Below, piece by piece: positions 1-7,975 of a stretch of DNA of 64,000 nucleotides (within the stretch, counting starts at the first letter, position 1; every line of letters begins with the position of its first letter). The position numbers were made by a program, and so were the translations under genes. Source of the DNA: Peptoniphilus genitalis (lineage in GTDB: Bacteria; Bacillota; Clostridia; Tissierellales; Peptoniphilaceae); contig NZ_CP097885.1 in assembly GCF_023614525.1 (NCBI RefSeq), positions 494,501 through 558,500 on the forward strand, given 5' to 3'. Under the pieces are notes generated by a model. That model was given only the letters and a program-made list of their open reading frames with translations, was not told where the DNA came from and did no database searches.

Positions 1-154
1 AATTTTTATCCATAAATTCTATAACCCTGCTCTTATCATAGGGTTGAATAGTTTGTTTTGGTAAATCCAAAATATCGCTATGATAAAATAAAATAAAAAT
101 AAAAAATAAAAAGAATATCAAATAGACTATATTTCCAAATTTTCTATATTTCAT
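1..154 (-). CDS. membrane-anchored hypothetical protein, cut by window edge
   Basis: Reading the minus strand from the ATG at 154 gives 51 open codons that run off the left edge. The product begins MKYRKFGNIVYLIFF and has one strongly hydrophobic segment at about residues 8-24 followed by a polar region, so it looks like a signal anchor with an extracellular part. The ATG overlaps the stop codon of the preceding gene (TAATG at 156-152), which suggests translational coupling with the secreted protein at 154-831. No family is recognised; the rest of the gene lies outside the window. Confidence 0.6.
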   Translation of the reverse strand, partial: MKYRKFGNIVYLIFFLFFIFILFYHSDILDLPKQTIQPYDKSRVIEFMDKN

Positions 155-831
155 TATTTAAACTCAGTATAATTTACATCTGAAGCGTTTTGTGGAATTA
201 TAATATTATATCTATTGCACCATCCTGTAACAACTGACGCAGTCGTACCATCTATTCTACTGTATGTATTAATAATTTTAGCATGACGACCGCAATTATT
301 AATGTTCGTAATTGACATTCCCTTTGAAATACTTTCTAAATTAAATAAAAAAGAAGAAACGCCTCCTGTTCTAGGCAAATACCCCAATGTAGCTTTGACT
401 ATATCTCCCATTGAAAAAGATGTCCATTCAAATACAAAATCTATTGTTTTTGGTTTATCAAGATAAGTCACTATCGCTTCAGTTGATTCATATCCATTTA
501 CTGTATTAAGGTATGATACTACACCTCCCTTAGGTGCTATATAACTTTGTGAATATGGCTTTATATACTTAACTCCATATTTTATTGCATATTTAGTTCT
601 AATTGAGTCTTCAATTTCTGGATAAATTATCTCCTCATATACATCCAACATTTCTACTGCATCTTGCTCTTCTAGTTGTTTTAATATATTCTCTCTTTCT
701 TTCTCCTTTTCAATTTCTATCTCATCTATCATTTGTTTTTCATAATCCGCATTATCTTGATTACTTGCAAATACATGGACAGGCATTAAAAACAATATGG
801 CTATAACTATCATCTTAAATTTAACTTTCAT
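154..831 (-). CDS. secreted hypothetical protein
   Basis: The 225-residue product starts with a clear Sec signal peptide (positive MKVKFK, hydrophobic stretch to about residue 18, then VFASN), so it should be exported. A charged Glu/Lys-rich, probably helical stretch at residues 28-60 follows, then a Gly/Thr/Ser-rich domain with two Cys residues (about 181 and 203) that could form a disulfide. A strong Shine-Dalgarno (AAGGAGTG) lies just upstream at about 840-848. It overlaps the next gene by one base (TAATG), so the two are probably one unit. I do not recognise the family. Confidence 0.75.
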   Translation of the reverse strand: MKVKFKMIVIAILFLMPVHVFASNQDNADYEKQMIDEIEIEKEKERENILKQLEEQDAVEMLDVYEEIIYPEIEDSIRTKYAIKYGVKYIKPYSQSYIAPKGGVVSYLNTVNGYESTEAIVTYLDKPKTIDFVFEWTSFSMGDIVKATLGYLPRTGGVSSFLFNLESISKGMSITNINNCGRHAKIINTYSRIDGTTASVVTGWCNRYNIIIPQNASDVNYTEFK

Positions 832-943
832 TATTTTTCACTCCTTGATAATATCAAAATATTACTTAACTATATTGCACTAACAAATTCACCTTGCAAT
901 CATTTTATACCCAAAATAATATATTTTAATAAAAACTAAAAAA

Positions 944-973
944 GACTTTAGCAAATTATAAATCACTAAAGTC
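944..973 (-). terminator. rho-independent terminator of the purine permease gene
   Basis: The arms 966-973 and 944-951 (GACTTTAG and CTAAAGTC on the minus strand) form an 8-bp stem followed by a minus-strand T run. It lies about 17 bases after the stop of the gene at 990-2315. Confidence 0.75.
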
Positions 974-989
974 CTAAAAATACTTTTTA

Positions 990-2315
990 TTAAAATGGCA
1001 ATATTGGTCTTAAATATCTTAGTGTAAAGATAAGCGCCAATAAATACATTACAGGTGAAACTTCTTTTCCACGTCCTGTTGCTACTTTTAAGATTACATA
1101 AGAGATCATTCCCACAGAAATACCTTCTGCAATTGAATATGCAAAGGGCATTGTAACCATTGTCAAAAAGGCTGGAACTGATTCTGTGTAGTCATCTAAT
1201 TTTATTTGATTAATTGGACTAATCATAAAAAGTCCTACCATAACAAGAGCAGCTGATGTTGCTTGTGCTGGCACAATTGAAAAAATCGGGAATAAAAATA
1301 GGGATACAAAGAAGAAGAAGGCACAAGATAGTGATGTAAGTCCAGTTCTTCCTCCGTCAGCTACACCTGATGCAGATTCAACAAAAGTTGTAACTGTAGA
1401 TGTACCTAGTAGGGCACCCACCACTGTACCAATGGCATCAGATAAAAGGGCACGACCAACACCTGGTAGGTTTCCATCTTTATCGATTAAGCCTGCCTTA
1501 GTTGCAACTCCAGTTAAGGTTCCCACTGTATCAAATAAGTCTACAAACAAAAATGTAAACATTACTGAAAACATATCAAAGGTAAATAAATCTCCCCAGT
1601 GAAGTTTAAAGGCAACAGGGCTAAGTGATGGTGGAAGTGAGAATAACATTCCTCCAGGTAAGTGACTAACTCCCAAGATAAGAGCAAGTACAGTTCCTGT
1701 TATAATTCCATATAAAAGTGCTCCCTTGACATTTTTTGCTGTCAAAAGTGCCATGACCATAAGTGATACTATAAAAACAAGAGATGGTCTTGATGCAATT
1801 TCTCCAAGAGAAATTAAAGTTGCGTCATTATTTACAATAATTCCTGCTGAAATAAGTCCAACTAGGGTTATAAATAATCCTATACCAACAGATACTGCAT
1901 TCTTAAGTGACATTGGTATTGAAGTAAATATTGCTTCACGAATGTTAAAGAAGCTCATCACTATAAAGATGATACCTTCTAAGAATACTGCCGTTAAGGC
2001 GTAGGACCAATCGTGACCCATACTTAATACAACTGTGTAAGTGAAGAAAGCATTAAGTCCCATTCCTGCTGAAAGTGCAAAGGGCAAGTTTGCAAATAGT
2101 CCCATAAAGAGCATTGCAATTATTGAAGCAACTATGGTCGCAGTGAAAACTCCACCCTTGTCCATTCCAGTTTCAGATAACATGTTTGGATTTACAACAA
2201 GAATATATGACATTGTCATAAAAGTTGTAAGTCCTGCCAAGAATTCTGTCTTGGCATTAGTCTTTCTCTCATTGAGAGAAAATGTTCTTTCTAAAAAACT
2301 TGAATTTGTTTCCAT
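990..2315 (-). CDS. NCS2-family purine permease (AzgA/PbuG type)
   Basis: A 441-residue polytopic membrane protein of the NCS2 family, AzgA-like branch, which moves adenine, guanine or hypoxanthine across the cytoplasmic membrane with protons. Diagnostic stretches are the N-terminal TTFMTMSYILVVNP, the SAGMGLNAFF segment around residue 80 and LFDTVGTLTGVATKAG in the middle. Length is usual for the branch (about 430-480). The start has a good ribosome site (AGGAGGAAAA). No purine riboswitch is visible in the roughly 110-base leader, so regulation is not evident. The exact base specificity cannot be told from sequence. It is monocistronic, with terminators on both sides. Confidence 0.9.
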   Translation of the reverse strand: METNSSFLERTFSLNERKTNAKTEFLAGLTTFMTMSYILVVNPNMLSETGMDKGGVFTATIVASIIAMLFMGLFANLPFALSAGMGLNAFFTYTVVLSMGHDWSYALTAVFLEGIIFIVMSFFNIREAIFTSIPMSLKNAVSVGIGLFITLVGLISAGIIVNNDATLISLGEIASRPSLVFIVSLMVMALLTAKNVKGALLYGIITGTVLALILGVSHLPGGMLFSLPPSLSPVAFKLHWGDLFTFDMFSVMFTFLFVDLFDTVGTLTGVATKAGLIDKDGNLPGVGRALLSDAIGTVVGALLGTSTVTTFVESASGVADGGRTGLTSLSCAFFFFVSLFLFPIFSIVPAQATSAALVMVGLFMISPINQIKLDDYTESVPAFLTMVTMPFAYSIAEGISVGMISYVILKVATGRGKEVSPVMYLLALIFTLRYLRPILPF

Positions 2316-2427
2316 TTTTTCCTCCTCGTATAAAATACATTTTTTATTCTATCACATTGGACGACAAATGAAAGTGTGATGATAATATTTTTTTATTCTC
2401 TTTTATTTAATTTTAAGTAAGAAAAAA

Positions 2428-2456
2428 AGACTCTTGAAGTGGGACTTCAAAAGTCT
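2428..2456 (-). terminator. terminator of the GntR/ABC operon
   Basis: A long hairpin with minus-strand arms AGACT..TTGAAGT and ACTTCAA..AGTCT around a 3-base loop, followed by seven T residues on the minus strand (2428-2422). It ends the operon whose last gene stops at 2464. Confidence 0.85.
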
Positions 2457-2463
2457 TTCTCTA

Positions 2464-3102
2464 TTAATAATCTTTTCTCTCTCCTAGTAGTCGAGAGATT
2501 ATATAAATTGTTATTACAAAGGCAAGTAAGAATAAAGTCAATTTAAGAGAACTTGTTCTTTTTATTATGCCAAGGAAAAATCCTGCAGGATTCCTTCCAA
2601 GCCTATCTAAGAGGGGAAGTAAGGCAGGTGAACTTGTAAATATTGTTCCCACACCACTTGTTTGACCAAAGTAAAGATAGATGGGGATACTTATAAGATA
2701 ATATGCCATCACATAAATTGTAATGAAAAGTCCAACCTTAAATTCAAAACCATTTAATTCAACATTTTGTAAGATAAAGGTCATTAAAAGTCCATCTATT
2801 ATAAATATACTTAATACCTTCAAGAACTTTACATTTATTATGTCAGCCCTTGATGCACCAAGAGTCAAAATGTAGGGCTTGCTCTTATCAATTATCATAC
2901 CTTCACTAGATATTACGTATAAGATATAGTGTAATAGGATAGCTACTAGAAAAAGTAGGGCAAAGGGTTTTTCTCCAAAGAAACTTAATTCTTTTGTATA
3001 TAATCCTAGGCTCTTAATGACAAAAATCATTGCAATAAATATGAGATAAACAATAATAAATTTTTTCCTAATTTTAAAATCATTTTTTAAAAGAATTTTC
3101 AT
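2464..3102 (-). CDS. ABC-2-type membrane permease-like protein
   Basis: A 212-residue membrane protein with about six hydrophobic segments and no catalytic motif. It starts MKILLKNDFKIRKKF, the same N-terminal pattern (Met-Lys, short amphipathic start, then a membrane helix) as the two upstream permeases, but is more diverged. It overlaps the gene at 3099 by four bases (ATGA), so it is the last cistron of a tightly coupled operon. By family and context it is probably a membrane subunit of the exporter powered by the ATPase at 4330-5169. The substrate is unknown. Confidence 0.7.
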   Translation of the reverse strand: MKILLKNDFKIRKKFIIVYLIFIAMIFVIKSLGLYTKELSFFGEKPFALLFLVAILLHYILYVISSEGMIIDKSKPYILTLGASRADIINVKFLKVLSIFIIDGLLMTFILQNVELNGFEFKVGLFITIYVMAYYLISIPIYLYFGQTSGVGTIFTSSPALLPLLDRLGRNPAGFFLGIIKRTSSLKLTLFLLAFVITIYIISRLLGERKDY

Positions 3103-3719
3103 ACTATCCCCCTCTCCCTCAAGTATTTTGTAGAATATTTATAGTCCAAGCTAAAAGACAAGATACAAATTATTATTGAGACTCCTATACATATTGGTCT
3201 GTAAATAGTAAAGCTTTCATAGAAACCGAAATAAATAAAAGATAAGCCTGCTCCAAAAATGATCCAAAATAATGCGCAAAGGAAAACTACGGATCCCCTT
3301 TTATATCTTGTGAAAACAATGTGGGTAAGGCTAAGGGCCATAAAGTCTAGGGCTATAAATAGGCTCATATAAATGTCTATGATAATGTTTTTATCTTCCT
3401 CATTACTAAGAATTAATCCCATTAGCAAAACAAGAGAAGTAATTACAAAGATAATTAGGTTTTTTATTATCTTGGCAAGAGAATAGTCCTCAATAGATAT
3501 TGGCATAGTCATGAACTTTTGAAAATCTTTGAAGTTATCTCCAAAAACACTTTGTGCCCTAATGATAAAGATCATTGTAAGAGTCCATTGGCTAAAAAAC
3601 TTGTTGAAGGCTTGTCCTGTTATCAAAAAACCTATAAAAAGTATGGCAGTAATAAATATAACAATTGGTAGGACAATATTCTTTACAAGTTTAAAGTCAT
3701 TATATAAAACTGCTTTCAT
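3099..3719 (-). CDS. ABC-2-type permease, tandem paralogue B
   Basis: A 206-residue membrane protein with about six predicted helices. It is clearly a paralogue of the next gene upstream (3716-4333): both begin MKAVLYND and share FMTMP.SIE.YSLAKIIKNL around residues 70-90 and a C-terminal SLDYKYSTK.LRE. This points to tandem duplication, giving a heterodimeric membrane channel. It overlaps both neighbours by four bases. The N-terminal style is that of the ABC2_membrane_5 group found with YtrA-type regulators (family knowledge). Exported substrate unknown. Confidence 0.75.
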   Translation of the reverse strand: MKAVLYNDFKLVKNIVLPIVIFITAILFIGFLITGQAFNKFFSQWTLTMIFIIRAQSVFGDNFKDFQKFMTMPISIEDYSLAKIIKNLIIFVITSLVLLMGLILSNEEDKNIIIDIYMSLFIALDFMALSLTHIVFTRYKRGSVVFLCALFWIIFGAGLSFIYFGFYESFTIYRPICIGVSIIICILSFSLDYKYSTKYLRERGIV

Positions 3720-4333
3720 ACTATCTCCTTCTCCCTTAAAAATTTTGTAGAATATTTGTAGTCTAAGCTAAAAGACAAGATGCAAATTATTATTGATCCT
3801 ACAATAAATATTGGTCTGTAGTTAATTAAAGTTTCATAATTGGTCATGTAAATCATTCCAAAAATAAAACCGAAACCAACAATCAATAAGCCGTATAGTA
3901 ATGACACTAAGCTCTTTTTATATTTTGTAAAAATTAGGTGACTAAAGCTAAGGGACAAAAAGTCCAAGGCTATTAGGATGTTGACATACATATTTAAAAT
4001 AAGTCTGTCTTCGTCATGGCTAGTAATTAATCCAATTAAGAATACAAGACTAGTAAGAAGAAACACTATTAAATTTTTTATAATCTTGGCAAGAGAATAG
4101 TTTTCAATAGATACTGGCATAGTCATGAACTTTTGTAAATCTTTGAACTTATCTCCAAAGGCAATCTGTGTCCTCAAGGTAAAAATCATAATAAATGCCC
4201 ATTGCAAAAAAAACTGCTCAGAAAATTTTCCCCTAACCACAAAACTCAAAGCTAGGATTGCTCCAATAAAAAACACAAGTGGAAAGGCAGTATCCTTTGC
4301 TAGTTTGATGTCGTTATATAAAACTGCTTTCAT
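3716..4333 (-). CDS. ABC-2-type permease, tandem paralogue A
   Basis: A 205-residue membrane protein paralogous to the gene at 3099-3719 (shared MKAVLYND start, the central SLAKIIKNL block and the SLDYKYSTK tail). Its start overlaps the ATPase gene stop by four bases (ATGA), so the proteins are made together. It should form the transmembrane half of an ABC exporter with its sister. Similar gntR-ATPase-permease operons respond to cell-wall antibiotics or export peptides in other Firmicutes (family knowledge); which applies here cannot be seen. Confidence 0.75.
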   Translation of the reverse strand: MKAVLYNDIKLAKDTAFPLVFFIGAILALSFVVRGKFSEQFFLQWAFIMIFTLRTQIAFGDKFKDLQKFMTMPVSIENYSLAKIIKNLIVFLLTSLVFLIGLITSHDEDRLILNMYVNILIALDFLSLSFSHLIFTKYKKSLVSLLYGLLIVGFGFIFGMIYMTNYETLINYRPIFIVGSIIICILSFSLDYKYSTKFLREKEIV

Positions 4334-5169
4334 TGGCCACCTCTTGATAAAAATATCATTATGTCCTCCACATTTGCCCTGTCAACAACTTCATTTGGAT
4401 AAAATTCTTTGAAAACTTGGACATTTTTTATCAAGGCTTCTGTTGAGTATTTATTTTTTCTTGTCTTTAAGATAAAGTCTCCATAATTTTTTAAATTTTC
4501 TTCAGAAGTTTTTAAAATTCCATATTTTTCTATTAGGGAGTCTTTTTCATCGTATAAGATAACTCTTCCCTCGTGGATATAAATTATATAGTCGGCAATT
4601 TTTTCTATGTCAGACAAGATGTGGGACGAAAATAAGATTGTTTTGTCCCCGTCCTTGATGTAGTCAAATAAAAATCCTATAATTTCGTCACGAATCACTG
4701 GGTCGAGGCCCGATGTTGGCTCATCAAGGATCAAGAGATCAGGGTCGTGACAAATTGCAGAAATAATTTTCAGCTTCATTAGGTTACCGGTAGAGAGTTC
4801 ATTTAACTTTTTGTCCCTTGGCATCTTAAATTTATCTGCACAATCATAAAACATTTCTTCATCAAAATTTTTGTAGGCAACCTTTAAAATATCCACAACA
4901 TCTTTTATCTTAAAAGTATCGTTGAAGAAAGAGTCAGGTATCACTGCCCCAATTTTCTCGAAGGACTCCTTGTGGATTTTTTCTCCAAAAACTTTTATGT
5001 CTCCATCATACCTATAGAGGTCCAAGATGCATTTTAAAAGTGTTGTCTTGCCTGCACCGTTCTCCCCAATTAGTCCAAGGACTGCCCCTTCTGGAATTTC
5101 TAAATTTTCTATATCAAGGTCAAAGTCCTTAAATTCTTTTCTCAAATTTTTTATTTCGATTGCTTTCAT
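4330..5169 (-). CDS. ABC transporter ATP-binding protein
   Basis: A 279-residue ATPase subunit. Walker A is GENGAGKT at residues 35-42, the signature motif is the variant LSTGN near residue 134, Walker B is LLILDEPTSGLD near 158 and the switch histidine lies in LFSSHI. The fold and length are those of the BcrA/YtrB group of drug- or peptide-export ATPases. The gene overlaps gntR upstream and the first permease downstream by four bases each, so it powers the permease set at 2464-4333. Confidence 0.88.
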   Translation of the reverse strand: MKAIEIKNLRKEFKDFDLDIENLEIPEGAVLGLIGENGAGKTTLLKCILDLYRYDGDIKVFGEKIHKESFEKIGAVIPDSFFNDTFKIKDVVDILKVAYKNFDEEMFYDCADKFKMPRDKKLNELSTGNLMKLKIISAICHDPDLLILDEPTSGLDPVIRDEIIGFLFDYIKDGDKTILFSSHILSDIEKIADYIIYIHEGRVILYDEKDSLIEKYGILKTSEENLKNYGDFILKTRKNKYSTEALIKNVQVFKEFYPNEVVDRANVEDIMIFLSRGGQ

Positions 5170-5546
5170 ACTTCACCCACCTCATCTAATGTCTTTAAAA
5201 TTTCTTGTAATTCTTCTATTTCAATTCCTGCAGCCTTTGCAACAGTCATTGCGTCAGTAAAATATTTTTCTATCTCTGAAAGAGCATTCTCTCTTACAAC
5301 TTCTTCATTTAATTTTTTTACAAAGGAACCCTTGCCTGGCATGGAGTAAATATATCCCTCTTGCTCCAAGTCATTGTAGGCACGCTTTGTTGTAATGACA
5401 GAGACCTTTAAGTCGCTGGCAAGAGTCCTCATGCCAGGAAGATCTTCGTCAGCTTTTAATTCTCCAGCAACAATTTGAGCCTTGATTTGATTTTTTATCT
5501 GCTCATAAATTGGAAGGCCAGAGTCATTGGAAATAATAATTTTCAT
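5166..5546 (-). CDS. GntR-family regulator, YtrA subfamily
   Basis: A 126-residue protein with an N-terminal winged helix of the GntR type: the PIYEQIKNQIKAQI helix, LPGMRTLASDLKVS, and TTKRAYNDLEQEGYI in the recognition region. The short C-terminal tail lacks the large effector domain of FadR or HutC types, which is typical of YtrA. It is the first gene of the ABC operon and most likely its local repressor. A palindrome at 5592-5614 sits in its promoter region and a related one precedes the CPBP protease gene. Ribosome site AGGTGGTGTG. Confidence 0.85.
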   Translation of the reverse strand: MKIIISNDSGLPIYEQIKNQIKAQIVAGELKADEDLPGMRTLASDLKVSVITTKRAYNDLEQEGYIYSMPGKGSFVKKLNEEVVRENALSEIEKYFTDAMTVAKAAGIEIEELQEILKTLDEVGEV

Positions 5547-5591
5547 ATCACACCACCTTTAAGCCTATATACTTTATATTTTTGCTTTTAC

Positions 5592-5614
5592 ACAGTACTT
5601 GTATTAAATACTGT
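5592..5614 (-). promoter_or_regulatory. probable GntR operator upstream of the ABC operon
   Basis: The dyad has outer arms ACAGTA (5592-5597) and TACTGT (5609-5614) around an AT-rich centre, about 45 bases before the gntR start. Its size and symmetry fit a YtrA-type operator. A 14-base string, tatatactttatat, lies nearby at 5566-5579 and recurs exactly inside the dyad at 6677-6701. Confidence 0.5.
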
Positions 5615-5639
5615 AATAATTCTAGAAAGCACAAAACAA

Positions 5640-6647
5640 TTAAGACTCCTTAATTTTCTCATATACAGATTTTTCCCAAAGTTCTTCATCCTTTATATAC
5701 TTTGAAAATATGAAAATTCCAAATAATATTATTGAACTTACTATTGAAAATAAAGTTTCTTTTAAATCATAATGTTGTCCAGAAAATATATCTTTAGATA
5801 AATCTGTGACAAATAGTAGGGCAAGATTATTGTTTAAATAATGAATCATAACAGGAGCCCAGATTGACTTTGTCTTGTTGTAAGAATAAGTTAAAAATAT
5901 CCCTATAAATATACAAAATACAAGTTGTACAAGTATGGAATAAATTTGTGATGTCAAAACTCCATCTGAATAATAAAATAAGTTAAGAGGCAAGTGCCAA
6001 ATTCCCCAAATAAAACCTGTCATTAAAATAGATTTTTTAATGCCATAAATTTCTTTTAGCCTTGGTGCTAGGTATGCCCTCCAACCGTATTCTTCTCCTA
6101 TGAATGGCATAATATTTAAAAAAGAAAAAATAAAAATTGAAATGAAAATTTTTAAACTCTTTAGATTTAAAATTTTAAAAAATTCATTTGTTTCCCCTTG
6201 CAATACATAACCTAAAAAAGTTCTCAAAAAATATATAATTATAAAAAGTAAGCACATAAGTAAAGTTGATTTTTTATTTGGATTATTTAGAGATAATTTC
6301 TTTTTAAGATCTTTGTCCATAGTTGAAATAGCTATTATCATTGCAATAGCAGACATTAAAATTATGGTATCTGAAAAATTATCAAAGTTTGGATAAAAAA
6401 TATTTACTATAGCAAATACAAACATAACAATACTTGTAAATATATAAATTTTAAATGGAAAAACCTTTATAATGCTTTTGTCTTCTTTGTATAACAAGGC
6501 TATTACAGCTAGAAATGGCATAAACGTTTGAAATAAGGGATAAATACTTGTGCTTATCTCGTGTAACTTGCAGTAATAAATGGCAAATCCCATTAGGTAT
6601 GGAATAATAAATGATATTCCAATAAAAATTTTTAGATCTTTTTTCAT
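5640..6647 (-). CDS. CPBP-family intramembrane metalloprotease
   Basis: A 335-residue polytopic membrane protein of the CAAX protease / bacteriocin-processing (CPBP, Abi) family. The motif EEYGWRAYLAPRL gives the EExxxR active-site signature; a second motif, GIWHLPLN, supplies the conserved His, and HYLNN a third element. In Firmicutes such proteins act in membrane proteolysis, often in peptide self-immunity or processing (family knowledge). It lies just upstream of the GntR/ABC operon in the same direction and has its own palindromic operator-like site, so it may belong to the same regulon. Substrate unknown. Confidence 0.85.
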   Translation of the reverse strand: MKKDLKIFIGISFIIPYLMGFAIYYCKLHEISTSIYPLFQTFMPFLAVIALLYKEDKSIIKVFPFKIYIFTSIVMFVFAIVNIFYPNFDNFSDTIILMSAIAMIIAISTMDKDLKKKLSLNNPNKKSTLLMCLLFIIIYFLRTFLGYVLQGETNEFFKILNLKSLKIFISIFIFSFLNIMPFIGEEYGWRAYLAPRLKEIYGIKKSILMTGFIWGIWHLPLNLFYYSDGVLTSQIYSILVQLVFCIFIGIFLTYSYNKTKSIWAPVMIHYLNNNLALLFVTDLSKDIFSGQHYDLKETLFSIVSSIILFGIFIFSKYIKDEELWEKSVYEKIKES

Positions 6648-6676
6648 AATCTATTCAACTCCTTAATTTAATTTTA

Positions 6677-6701
6677 AGTGTATATACTTTATATCTACAC
6701 T
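6677..6701 (-). promoter_or_regulatory. AGTGTA..TACACT dyad before the CPBP protease gene
   Basis: A 25-bp dyad with arms AGTGTA (6677-6682) and TACACT (6696-6701), about 30-55 bases before the protease start. Half-site and spacing resemble YtrA-family operators. The inner string tatatactttatat is also found before gntR at 5566-5579. Confidence 0.5.
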
Positions 6702-6755
6702 ATAAGCCCATTAAATAAATTTGTCAAGATTTTATAAAATTTTCCAATAAAAAAA

Positions 6756-6773
6756 GACTAAATTTAATTAGTC
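6756..6773 (-). terminator. terminator after azlD
   Basis: Arms GACTAA and TTAGTC (6756-6761, 6768-6773) with a minus-strand run of seven T residues, downstream of azlD, which stops at 6826. Confidence 0.7.
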
Positions 6774-6825
6774 TCTTCTTCAAATTTTAATTTTTAATTT
6801 TTATTCTTCGCTCGTTACTTGTCAT

Positions 6826-7137
6826 TTACAAAAAATAAATTAATGTCATGTAGATACCTGTCCCAAGAAAGATTGAGAGCAAGAAATTTTTCAAAAACTT
6901 AAAGGACAAGATTATCCCTGCGAAGGCAAGTCCTAATGGCAAGACTTCGCTTGAATTTGTATAGTCCACTCCTCTTATGCAAAAGATTAGAAGGAGTCCC
7001 ATTAGTGAGTAGGGAAGCTTTTCTCCAAGATAGGCTATGAAGCCTGGGAGTTCTCTCTTCCTAAAAATAATTCTTGGAAGGAACCTTGCAAGAATTGTTA
7101 TTCCACCAGCGAGAAAAATATATTTCATTTCAGTCAT
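6826..7137 (-). CDS. azlD: AzlD-family branched-chain amino acid transport protein
   Basis: A 103-residue membrane protein with four hydrophobic segments, the usual size for AzlD, the small partner of the AzlC exporter of branched-chain amino acids. The YIFLAGGITILARFLPR start and the ELPGFIAYLGEKLPYSLMGLL segment fit the family. It overlaps the end of azlC by eight bases; a second possible ATG at 7128 would leave a shorter overlap. Its partner gene has a damaged 5' end (see 7130-7810), so whether the pair works is unclear. Confidence 0.8.
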   Translation of the reverse strand: MTEMKYIFLAGGITILARFLPRIIFRKRELPGFIAYLGEKLPYSLMGLLLIFCIRGVDYTNSSEVLPLGLAFAGIILSFKFLKNFLLSIFLGTGIYMTLIYFL

Positions 7138-7696
7138 TTCTTTCCCTCCTGTAAGCTAGATAAAGGACAAGCAAGATAATAATCATGGCAGGAAGAATGA
7201 AGTTCTCTCCAAAGATTATCAAAGCTAAGATCGAAGCCACAAGCCCAAGAAGGGCTGGGAAGTGATCTTCCACTTGCTTCCATTGGCTCAAAAATATTAC
7301 AAGGAAGAGGGCTGTCAAGATAAAATCTATTCCTTGGATTTCGAAATTTATAAAGTTGCCAAGGATGCCCCCAAGGATTGTGCCTATAAACCAATAGGAC
7401 TGGAGCAAGATTAAAATTGAAAGATAAAAATCTTCCTTCTCCATATCATCTGGCACTTTTGTTCCCATTATCATGGAATAGGCTTCGTCGCAAAGGGCAT
7501 AGTAGGCATAAGTTTTTCTCTTCCCACTTAGACCTTTAAACTTGCCAAGACATGTTAGGGCATAGAAAAAGTGCCTTATGTTCATCATGGCAATTATTAA
7601 GATGTAGGACAAAATGTCCATGCCTGAGTGCATGGCTTCAACGACTACAAATTGAATTGAGCCCGAGAAGATTACCACTGATGTCAATGGTGGCAT
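7130..7696 (-). CDS. azlC: AzlC-family transporter, 5' end interrupted
   Basis: The frame from the Met at 7696 encodes 188 residues of an AzlC-type exporter (GSIQFVVVEAM, MNIRHFFYAL). The natural N-terminus is missing from this version: the same frame continues upstream to 7795 with typical AzlC residues (KKVFPITIPILISFLF, then a helix ending FGYDFW), and a well-placed ATG at 7810 with an ideal AAGGAGG site precedes it, but codon 5 is TAA (7798-7796). Start at 7696 would remove the first membrane helix. Either the gene is a fresh pseudogene, or the A-rich start contains an error or a recoding site. Probable normal role: branched-chain amino acid export with AzlD. Confidence 0.7.
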   Translation of the reverse strand: MPPLTSVVIFSGSIQFVVVEAMHSGMDILSYILIIAMMNIRHFFYALTCLGKFKGLSGKRKTYAYYALCDEAYSMIMGTKVPDDMEKEDFYLSILILLQSYWFIGTILGGILGNFINFEIQGIDFILTALFLVIFLSQWKQVEDHFPALLGLVASILALIIFGENFILPAMIIILLVLYLAYRRERND

Positions 7697-7810
7697 CCAA
7701 AAATCATATCCAAAGGAAGATGTATATATCCCAAAGCTAAGTCCAATAAATAAAAAGGAAATTAAAATTGGAATTGTAATTGGAAAAACCTTTTTTTAAT
7801 TTTTTATCAT
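7697..7810 (-). other. coding-like azlC 5' segment containing an in-frame stop
   Basis: ATG at 7810 (ribosome site AAGGAGG six bases upstream) opens MIKN, then TAA at 7798-7796, then 33 uninterrupted AzlC-like codons joining the Met at 7696. The stop is flanked by runs of six and seven A on the minus strand. No ATG, GTG or TTG lies between the stop and 7696. Confidence 0.75.
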
Positions 7811-7945
7811 CTCTTCCCTCCTTAAAATTAATTAGTAAATATTATAACATGTTAAAAATTTTTTATTCAGTTTTATTTCTTTATATTTTTCACAAGCTTC
7901 TTATAATTTTTTAACTTCATCGCCTATAAAATTTTCCAATAAAAA

Positions 7946-7965
7946 ACTGACCCCTGTAGGTCAGT
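7946..7965 (-). terminator. terminator of the P-type ATPase gene
   Basis: A stem with minus-strand arms ACTGACC (7965-7959) and GGTCAGT (7952-7946), followed by a minus-strand T run. It lies about ten bases after the ATPase stop. Confidence 0.85.
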
Positions 7966-7975
7966 CTTTTAAAGT

